Both the position numbers and the translations under genes were made by a program. Positions 5,742 to 10,987 of a stretch of DNA of 10,987 nt are shown here, one piece after another. Source of the DNA: Victivallales bacterium (GTDB taxonomy: Bacteria; Verrucomicrobiota; Lentisphaeria; Victivallales; SZUA-371); contig JAQUZV010000049.1 in assembly GCA_028691155.1 (NCBI GenBank), positions 1 to 10,987 of the forward strand, given 5' to 3'. Numbering within the stretch: position 1 is the first letter of the stretch; every line of letters starts with the position of its first letter. Under the pieces are notes generated by a model. That model was not told the origin of the DNA. It was given only the letters and a program-made list of their open reading frames with translations, and did not search any database.

Positions 5742-6658
5742 GTTCAATTTTCTCGATCTTCAAACGCGGATTGCAAAAGTCCACCACGTCGATTTCCCGT
5801 TCTCTCGCCGCCGCTTTTTCCGGGGTGAAAGGATGGGATCAGGACACTTATGACGAATTGGAAAACGCGCTGATTGCCGCCGATTTCGGAGTGAAGGCGG
5901 CGACCCGTATTGTGGCGGCGATTCGTGACCGGTATGAACGCGGGCAGATTCAAACCACCGCCGATATTACCGAAATTGCCTGTGCCGATATTGTGGCTGT
6001 GCTCGGGCGCAACCGCCGGCCGATTAATTTTGCCGCTTCCGGTCCGACGGTGATTCTGATGGTCGGGGTCAACGGCAGCGGCAAGACGACCACGATCGGG
6101 AAATTGACCTGGCACTGGAAGCAGCAGGGCCGGAAAGTTATGTTGGCGGCCTGCGATACGTTTCGGGCGGCGGCGTCGGAACAGCTTAAACTCTGGGGCA
6201 AACGTACCGATTCACCGGTGATTGCCTCCCGGCATGGCGCCGACCCTTCGGCGGTGGCCTTCGATGCCGTTCAGTCGGCTCAGGCCCGGAATGCCGATAT
6301 CCTCTTTATCGATACCGCCGGGCGGCAGCATACCCATAAGGGACTGATGGATGAGCTGGCCAAAATGCGCCGGACCGTTGATAAGGTAAGTCCGGGTGCG
6401 CCGCACGAAGTCTGGCTGACCGTGGATGCCAGTCTGGGCAGCAATGCCATCAATCAGGCCCGGGAATTTACCCGGACCGCCGGGGTTACCGGCTTGGTGC
6501 TGACCAAACTGGACGGTACCGGCAAAGGCGGCATGGCGGCGGCAATCCAGGAAGAATTCGATCTGCCGGTTTTCTTTGTCGGCCTGGGCGAACAGCCCGA
6601 TGATCTTCAGCCTTTCGACCCGGAACTTTATGCCCGGGCATTGTTTGGACGGGAATAA
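5738..6658 (+). CDS. ftsY: Signal recognition particle receptor FtsY
   Basis: SRP-type GTPase that docks ribosome-SRP complexes at the inner membrane for co-translational protein insertion. At 306 residues it contains only the N and G domains and lacks the long acidic A domain of E. coli FtsY; such short forms are common in other phyla. A basic, weakly amphipathic N-terminus (FSIFKRGLQKS) could bind lipid. Motifs are the P-loop GVNGSGKTTTIGKL (110-123), the CDTFRAAASEQL insertion-box segment (139-150), DTAGRQHTH (192-200), DASLGSNA (230-237) and TKLDGTGKGG (256-265). The usual DATTGQNA is here DASLGSNA and DTAGRL is DTAGRQ, which are modest deviations. FtsY rather than Ffh, because no C-terminal M domain follows. 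The start overlaps nusB as ATGA. Confidence 0.96.
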   Translation: MSSIFSIFKRGLQKSTTSISRSLAAAFSGVKGWDQDTYDELENALIAADFGVKAATRIVAAIRDRYERGQIQTTADITEIACADIVAVLGRNRRPINFAASGPTVILMVGVNGSGKTTTIGKLTWHWKQQGRKVMLAACDTFRAAASEQLKLWGKRTDSPVIASRHGADPSAVAFDAVQSAQARNADILFIDTAGRQHTHKGLMDELAKMRRTVDKVSPGAPHEVWLTVDASLGSNAINQAREFTRTAGVTGLVLTKLDGTGKGGMAAAIQEEFDLPVFFVGLGEQPDDLQPFDPELYARALFGRE

Positions 6659-6674
6659 CCGGTTCCCCGTGGTC

Positions 6675-6706
6675 GTCCGGCGGGTAACGGCGACAGCCGC
6701 CGGGAC
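6675..6706 (+). other. Intercistronic hairpin before ribD
   Basis: GTCCGGCGG (6675-6683) pairs with CCGCCGGGAC (6697-6706) with one bulge, in the 68-bp gap between ftsY and ribD. The AGGAG of ribD lies directly after it and the gene starts 15 bases later. No T-run follows, so it is probably not a terminator. It may affect mRNA stability or ribD translation. Confidence 0.4.
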
Positions 6707-6726
6707 AGGAGAGACGAACAGAAAAA

Positions 6727-7752
6727 ATGAAACAGGCGGATAAGGAATATATGCGGCAGGCGCTGGCTCTGGCGCAATTGGCCTGGGGGCGCACCAGCCC
6801 CAATCCCATGGTTGGAGCGGTGTTGGTCCGGGACGGCGTCGTGATCGGACGCGGTTATCATCACCGGGCCGGAACACCACACGCGGAAATCAATGCTCTG
6901 GCCGACGGCAGCGGTTCGTCCGCCGGGGCCACGCTTTATGTTACCCTGGAACCGTGTTCGACTTACGGGCGGACGCCGCCATGCACCGAAGCCATCATCC
7001 ACGCGGGTATTGCCCGGGTGGTCATCGGTTGCCTCGATCCCAATCCCCATCATGCCGGGCAGGGCGTGGCCATTCTGCGTCGGGCCGGGATTGCGGTTAC
7101 CTGTCCGGTGCTGGAGGAAGAATGCGCCGCGTTGAATGAAGCGTTCTTTAAGTGGATTACTACCGGAATGCCGTTCGTGCTGCTGAAAATGGCGATGACT
7201 CTTGACGGTCGGATTGCCACTGTCGCCGGAGATTCGCAGTGGGTTACCGGACCGGAGGCGCGGGATGAAGTGCAGCGGTTGCGGCAGTGGGCCGATGCGG
7301 TGATGGTCGGCGGTGAAACGGTGCGGCGCGATCATCCGGCGTTGACGGTGCGGCGGGTGCCGGACTGGGAGGTGCAGCCGCGTCGGATTGTGGTTTCGCG
7401 TCAACTTACACCGGAAGCGGCGGCGGCGTTGCTTCAGCCCGGGTTATTTCCGGAGGTGATTGCGCCGGCCGATGCGGCCGCCTGGCGGGAGGAAATGGTC
7501 CGGTTGGGAAAATCGGGGGTGACGGCGGTGCTGGTCGAAGGCGGCGGCGAATTGGCCGGGACCCTGCTGCAGGCCGGGATGGTGGATAAAGTCGACTTCT
7601 TTATCGCCCCGAAGATACTTGGCGGCCGTAACAGTCGTCCGGTGGTCGGCGGCGAAAATCCGTTGCGCCTGGCCGATGCGCTGGCGCTTCATCGCGTGAA
7701 AATGGTTATGGCCGGGGCCGATTTCCGGATTACCGGCTATCTGAAAGGATAA
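6727..7752 (+). CDS. ribD: Bifunctional diaminohydroxyphosphoribosylaminopyrimidine deaminase / 5-amino-6-(5-phosphoribosylamino)uracil reductase
   Basis: Performs the second and third pyrimidine-branch steps: zinc-dependent deamination, then NADPH-dependent ribose reduction. 341 residues, near the usual length. The N-terminal deaminase (about 5-145) has GRTSPNPMVGAV (21-32), HAE (52-54, zinc His and catalytic Glu) and EPCSTYGRTPPC (75-86) with zinc ligands C77 and C86. The C-terminal reductase (about 148-341) has LLKMAMTLDGRIAT (152-165), SQWVTG (170-175), the DAVMVGGETVRRDHPALTVR segment (190-209) and VLVEGGGELAG (268-278). All key residues are present. AGGAG lies 15 bases before the ATG, a long spacing, but an upstream start is not available and the next ATG (6751) would trim the domain edge. 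Confidence 0.97.
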   Translation: MKQADKEYMRQALALAQLAWGRTSPNPMVGAVLVRDGVVIGRGYHHRAGTPHAEINALADGSGSSAGATLYVTLEPCSTYGRTPPCTEAIIHAGIARVVIGCLDPNPHHAGQGVAILRRAGIAVTCPVLEEECAALNEAFFKWITTGMPFVLLKMAMTLDGRIATVAGDSQWVTGPEARDEVQRLRQWADAVMVGGETVRRDHPALTVRRVPDWEVQPRRIVVSRQLTPEAAAALLQPGLFPEVIAPADAAAWREEMVRLGKSGVTAVLVEGGGELAGTLLQAGMVDKVDFFIAPKILGGRNSRPVVGGENPLRLADALALHRVKMVMAGADFRITGYLKG

Positions 7753-7758
7753 GGGATC

Positions 7759-8406
7759 ATGTTTACCGGATTAGTGGAAAATACCGGCGTCCTGACGGGC
7801 CGTTCCGGTGCCGACGCCCGGATTGCCATTCGGCCGGCAAAGCGTTTCGACGACCTGGTTTATGGCGAAAGCATTGCGGTCAACGGTGCCTGCCTGACCT
7901 TGGAAAAGGTTCGGGATGACGGTATTCTGGAATTTTACACCCTCGAGGAAACACTGGCGCGGACCAATCTGGGGTTGCTGGAGTTTGGCTCCGGGGTCAA
8001 TCTCGAACGCGCCATGAAGCTCGGCGGCCGCCTCGGCGGACATCTGGTGACCGGGCATATCGATGCGGTCGGAACCATGTTGGCATGCGACCTGGTCGGC
8101 GGTGACGTCCGGCTGACGATTGGCGTTCCGGCCCTGCTGCGACCGTATCTGGTGCCCAAGGGCAGTATTGCGATCGACGGGGTGTCGCTGACGCTGATCG
8201 AGGTGGAAGAGGACCGCTTTACGGTGGAACTGATTCCGGTGACGTTGCAGGAGACGGCATTGCACGAGCGGGAGCCGGGAGCCCCGGTCAATCTCGAAGG
8301 GGATATTTTGGGTAAATATGTGGAACGGCAGTTGCAGTTGATGCCGACGGTGTCCCGTCACGGCGGCGGCGTTACCATGTCTACATTACTGGAATCCGGA
8401 TGGTAA
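7759..8406 (+). CDS. ribE: Riboflavin synthase, alpha chain
   Basis: Dismutates two lumazine molecules into riboflavin and the pyrimidine intermediate, the last step of the pathway. The 215 residues form the usual tandem of two lumazine-binding barrels. The N-terminal MFTGLVENTG, SIAVNGACLTL (38-48), NLERAMKLGGRLGGHLVTGHID (81-102), PKGSIAIDGVSLTL (133-146) and VNLEGDILGKYVERQL (177-192) blocks are present. Small departures are VTL for the common HTL near 161-163 and EGD for EVD near 180-182. The start is six bases after the ribD stop with AAAGGA upstream. Also called ribC in some species. Confidence 0.97.
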   Translation: MFTGLVENTGVLTGRSGADARIAIRPAKRFDDLVYGESIAVNGACLTLEKVRDDGILEFYTLEETLARTNLGLLEFGSGVNLERAMKLGGRLGGHLVTGHIDAVGTMLACDLVGGDVRLTIGVPALLRPYLVPKGSIAIDGVSLTLIEVEEDRFTVELIPVTLQETALHEREPGAPVNLEGDILGKYVERQLQLMPTVSRHGGGVTMSTLLESGW

Positions 8407-8426
8407 ATCACAGGGGGAGGACGAGC

Positions 8427-9773
8427 ATGAAGTGTTGGTTGAGTTGGTTGTTGATATTGTCCTGGAGCGGAAACGTGCTTTGGGGGGCCGTGGAAGAAAA
8501 AAATGTCCGGGAGCTGGATTCTTACTTCGCTACGCCGGAGACGCTATGGCAACTGACTCCCGGCGAGTTGCGGCAAAAACACTGGTTCGCCTGGAACAGC
8601 AACCGGAAAACCCAGTTGCGTTATGCGGCCAACGAATCGTCGATCCGGACCGAACTGTGGGGCTGCAAGATTGTCGAAGGTCTGATTTCCTTTCGTGACG
8701 ATCGGGCGGTGGAAGCGGCAATGCTCTTTTTGAGTCGCGGCGATTCCGGATTTATCGACCGCAAAACTTTTTTCGACGTTCTCGATCGGGTCCGCACGGC
8801 GGTGGTGGAACGGTGGGGGAAAGCTCCGGCGGAGGAAATTCGTCGCCTGGAAGCCGGGAAAAAAATGCATCTCCTGCATTGGAAAGGGGCGCAGGATGAG
8901 GTGCGGCTGGTCTGGAGTTATACCGGTCGGGATTCTTCCCGTAAAGAGGATTCGTTTTACGGCGAATATGTAAAGCTTACCATAACGGCGACGGATAAGT
9001 CTTCACCGACGGCGTCGCCGGCGGCCGTTCCCGCCGACAAGGATCTGCGTTTAAACCTGAAGAAAAGTTCCGACGGCGATGTGGTGATCGAAAATATTCC
9101 TATGGTGGATCAGGGGAGGAAAGGTTACTGCGTGGTGGCGACGGCGGAACGGGTGTTGCGTTATTACGGCGAGAGGATCGATCAGCATGTGCTGGCGCAG
9201 GTTTCCGATACTTCCTGTTACGGGACGCAACTGGATAAAATGCAGGAGGGGATGGACCGGCTGGAAAAACGTTTTCATTTCAATCATCGTTCCCTCTATC
9301 TCCAGAAGCCGCCCGGCAGCAATATTCTGAAGAAAATCTATCAGGCTTACAACGATATTGCCCGGAAAAATAAGAAAACCCGTTATTCCTATACCGAGTT
9401 TTGCCGGTTGTTGATGGAAATCGACAACATGAGCAGTAAGAACATGCCGCTCGATTACGAAGTTTTCATGGCGGTGAAAAAGAAAGTTCGGCGATCCGAC
9501 TACCGTAATTTTCTGCGGGATGTGCGGAAATATGTCGATCAGGGCATTCCGTGTGTCTGGTCGGTCATGTTGGGATTGGTGCCGGAAGAGAATCTACCTC
9601 AGGCTTTCGGCGGTCACCAGCGCCTGATTATCGGTTATAATCTGCGCCGCAACCTGATTTACTACTCCGACAGTTGGGGGCGCGGCCACGAAAAGAAAAG
9701 TATGACCATGGATGAGGCCTGGACGATTACCTTGGCTCTCGATGTCTATATTCCCCGAACCAGGAGATGGTGA
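8427..9773 (+). CDS. Secreted papain-like / C39-type cysteine peptidase domain protein
   Basis: 448 residues, placed at ATG 8427 because AGGGGGAGGA lies five bases upstream and the protein then starts with a signal peptide (MKCWLSWLLILSWSGNVLWGA). An in-frame ATG at 8400 would give nine extra residues before it and is less likely. The N-terminal 200 residues (WxG-like helices, a charged middle) are unassigned, followed by a Thr/Ser/Pro/Ala-rich linker near 190-205. The C-terminal domain looks like Peptidase_C39_2: VDQGRKGYCVVATAERVLRYYG with oxyanion Q229 and nucleophile C235, GGHQRLIIGY with H397, and YYSDSWG with D415. The order Q-C-H-D fits an active cysteine peptidase. It would act in the periplasm or outside. 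Gap to ribE is 20 bp and to the next gene 1 bp, so it is probably in the same transcript. Substrate unknown. Confidence 0.8.
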   Translation: MKCWLSWLLILSWSGNVLWGAVEEKNVRELDSYFATPETLWQLTPGELRQKHWFAWNSNRKTQLRYAANESSIRTELWGCKIVEGLISFRDDRAVEAAMLFLSRGDSGFIDRKTFFDVLDRVRTAVVERWGKAPAEEIRRLEAGKKMHLLHWKGAQDEVRLVWSYTGRDSSRKEDSFYGEYVKLTITATDKSSPTASPAAVPADKDLRLNLKKSSDGDVVIENIPMVDQGRKGYCVVATAERVLRYYGERIDQHVLAQVSDTSCYGTQLDKMQEGMDRLEKRFHFNHRSLYLQKPPGSNILKKIYQAYNDIARKNKKTRYSYTEFCRLLMEIDNMSSKNMPLDYEVFMAVKKKVRRSDYRNFLRDVRKYVDQGIPCVWSVMLGLVPEENLPQAFGGHQRLIIGYNLRRNLIYYSDSWGRGHEKKSMTMDEAWTITLALDVYIPRTRRW

Positions 9774-9774
9774 G

Positions 9775-10593
9775 ATGATGACGAAGTCATCCGGCGGTGG
9801 CGATAAGGAAATGAAGTTTGGTTTTAGTTTGGCATACGGGCCGGAGTTGTCGCTGCCGGAGCTGGGGCAGTTGCCGTTGTGGCCCGGCCGGTACGGCGAG
9901 GTTTCCGGGCGGCTGATGGAGATGAAAAAGGCCATGGCGCTGCTGTTGCGGCGACGCCGGGGTTGGATCGGCTTCAATGCCGCCGAAATAATTTCCTCCG
10001 GCGTCAGCCGGAGCATTGCGGGGCAGAACGACAGCATCATCAGTGACTTCAAGCGGGAATTGTTCCGTTTGCTGGGGGCGATGCGGCAGCGGCCGGAATG
10101 CGTCATCGTCGACCTGGGGGTTGAGGAAGCCCGGCATGATCCCGCTTTTCGGCGGGCTTTGCTCCGGATGCTGCATGGCATGGCTATGGATCTCTATCTG
10201 AATCAGGTGACGCTGGCATTGCCGGTGCGGGTGCCGGGCGGGGAGGACGGATTTGACGTTTTCTGTCTCGAATTGCGCAATCAACTGATGAATCGGCAAC
10301 TGGGGTTTTCCATCGATATTCATCCCCACGAAATGACGGAGAAACTTTGTGATCCGGCGGGGCAGTTGCGGTGGCTGAAGTTCGACTTGGCGGCGATCCG
10401 CTTTTTTTATGAACCGGAAACGGGGAACCATCTGGTGGCCAGGGCCGTGGCACCATGGCTCCGTTTTCTGGCGACGACGCCGTTTGCCGGACAGGTGACC
10501 TTTTGTCCCCGCTGTGCCACGGTTGAAATTATGGGTCATGAAATGACCGCCATCCGGGAATTGCTGTCCCGGTTGCCGGCCGAATCGGAATAA
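9775..10593 (+). CDS. Unrecognised 272-residue protein, possible (beta/alpha)-barrel
   Basis: I do not recognise the family. The start at 9775 follows AGGAG by eight bases; a second ATG is at 9778, and longer upstream starts lie inside the peptidase gene without a ribosome site. There is no signal peptide, so it is probably cytoplasmic. Alternating hydrophobic strands and helices are visible: KFGFSLAYG (14-22), WIGFNAAE (64-71), the helix SDFKRELFRLLGAM (90-103), CVIVDLGVE (109-117), VTLALPVRVPG (145-155), FSIDIHPHE (178-186), LKFDLAAIRFFY (201-212) and VTFCPRCA (241-248). This pattern resembles a sugar-phosphate-isomerase/AP-endonuclease-2-like barrel, but the metal-binding residues cannot be assigned. 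C244 and C247 form a lone CPRC pair. It directly follows the C39-type peptidase gene and is probably translationally coupled to it. Confidence 0.75.
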   Translation: MMTKSSGGGDKEMKFGFSLAYGPELSLPELGQLPLWPGRYGEVSGRLMEMKKAMALLLRRRRGWIGFNAAEIISSGVSRSIAGQNDSIISDFKRELFRLLGAMRQRPECVIVDLGVEEARHDPAFRRALLRMLHGMAMDLYLNQVTLALPVRVPGGEDGFDVFCLELRNQLMNRQLGFSIDIHPHEMTEKLCDPAGQLRWLKFDLAAIRFFYEPETGNHLVARAVAPWLRFLATTPFAGQVTFCPRCATVEIMGHEMTAIRELLSRLPAESE

Positions 10594-10618
10594 TCCTTCT
10601 TCGTTGTTACGGCGACAA

Positions 10619-10654
10619 AACCGGCCGTTTTGCCCGAGAGCAGCACGGCCGGTT
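10619..10654. terminator. Strong hairpin terminator between convergent genes
   Basis: AACCGGCCGT (10619-10628) pairs perfectly over ten bases with ACGGCCGGTT (10645-10654), with a 16-base loop. On the minus strand the stem is followed by TTGTCG, giving a short T-run (TTTT in all), so it suits the minus-strand repeat protein best. It also lies 26 bp after the plus-strand gene and could serve both directions. Confidence 0.65.
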
Positions 10655-10676
10655 GCAACCACGACAAGGGGAGAGG

Positions 10677-10987
10677 TCAGAATTTGAAGTTGACCAGCGG
10701 CAACAGCGGCACCGCCGCTCCTTCGATGTAGTTCAGCAATCCGAACTGCAATCCTTTGGTCTTGCTCATATTGATCAGGCCGAACTGCATTCCGCCGACT
10801 TCGGTGGCGGAATTGACCAGACCGCCCTGGAAGCCGGTAACCCGATCCGCAACATTGGCGGCTACCGCCAGTTGTACGCCCCGGACATTACCGGCACAGT
10901 TGACGATGGCCGCCGGCTGAATCCCGGTAACATTGCCGGAGACATTGACCGCACTGGCCTGTAATCCCTGAACATCGCCGGACAGGC
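10677..10987 (-). CDS. C-terminal part of a GxQ-repeat (LA_2272-like) surface protein
   Basis: Only the last 102 residues are in the window; the start lies beyond the right edge. The protein reads as 13-15-residue repeats of the form G-[hydrophobic]-Q...N: GLQ, GIQ, GVQ, GFQ, GMQ, GLQ, each followed by a conserved asparagine. The ending FGLLNYIEGAAVPLLPLVNF and KF-stop closely matches the C-terminus of the LA_2272-type surface-repeat proteins. Proteins with such repeats are generally exported and of unknown function. The repeats probably form a stacked beta structure, which is inference. The stop TGA is at 10677-10679, followed by the terminator hairpin at 10619-10654. Family call is by repeat pattern and C-terminal signature only. 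Confidence 0.8.
   Translation of the reverse strand, partial: LSGDVQGLQASAVNVSGNVTGIQPAAIVNCAGNVRGVQLAVAANVADRVTGFQGGLVNSATEVGGMQFGLINMSKTKGLQFGLLNYIEGAAVPLLPLVNFKF

Noticed and set aside
8400..8426. Alternative upstream start of the C39-type peptidase at 8400
   Set aside because: It would put charged residues ahead of the signal peptide and lacks a ribosome site, whereas 8427 has AGGGGGAGGA directly upstream.

Overview
The window looks like a chromosomal stretch of a Gram-negative-type bacterium of moderately high GC with good Shine-Dalgarno signals. It carries a complete riboflavin (vitamin B2) biosynthesis cluster with its FMN riboswitch, plus nusB and a short ftsY. The surrounding genes (papain-like C39 peptidase, chagasin-type inhibitor, GxQ-repeat surface protein, PAS histidine kinase with an HDFKN phosphorylation box) would fit a Planctomycetes-Verrucomicrobia-Chlamydiae/Lentisphaerae-type genome. 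That placement is inference from gene content and is weak. Nothing looks like phage, transposase, CRISPR, rRNA or tRNA.

Layout. Minus strand, left: a 174-residue protein I do not recognise (2008-2532), then an exported chagasin-family (I42) cysteine-peptidase inhibitor (1523-1936), then the start and most of a PAS-containing sensor histidine kinase (1-1350, C-terminus off the left edge). A gene-poor divergent region (2533-3376) follows. It holds a nested inverted-repeat element of about 130 bp (2617-2748), a stretch that may encode a small plus-strand RNA ending in a terminator (about 2830-3007), a likely promoter, and the FMN riboswitch (3068-3199) with its downstream hairpins.

Plus strand, centre: ribBA (3377-4573), an intrinsic terminator and possible internal promoter, then a tightly packed run of ribH, nusB, ftsY, ribD and ribE (4745-8406). 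RibBA makes both precursors from GTP and ribulose-5-phosphate, RibD performs the deamination and reduction, RibH makes lumazine and RibE dismutates it to riboflavin. The only pathway step not visible is the phosphatase. NusB (transcription antitermination) and FtsY (signal recognition particle receptor) sit inside the cluster with overlapping start and stop codons, so they are probably co-expressed with the vitamin genes.

Plus strand, right: ribE is followed after 20 bp by a secreted papain-like/C39-type peptidase (8427-9773) and, 1 bp later, by a 272-residue unrecognised protein that may have a (beta/alpha)-barrel fold (9775-10593). A strong hairpin terminator (10619-10654) separates these from the C-terminal end of a minus-strand GxQ-repeat protein (10677 to the right edge).

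The points most worth a second look are the nested inverted-repeat element, the possible small RNA upstream of the riboswitch, the enlarged P2 arm and overlapping hairpin of the riboswitch, the terminator that splits ribBA from ribH, and the peptidase/unknown gene pair attached to the riboflavin operon.
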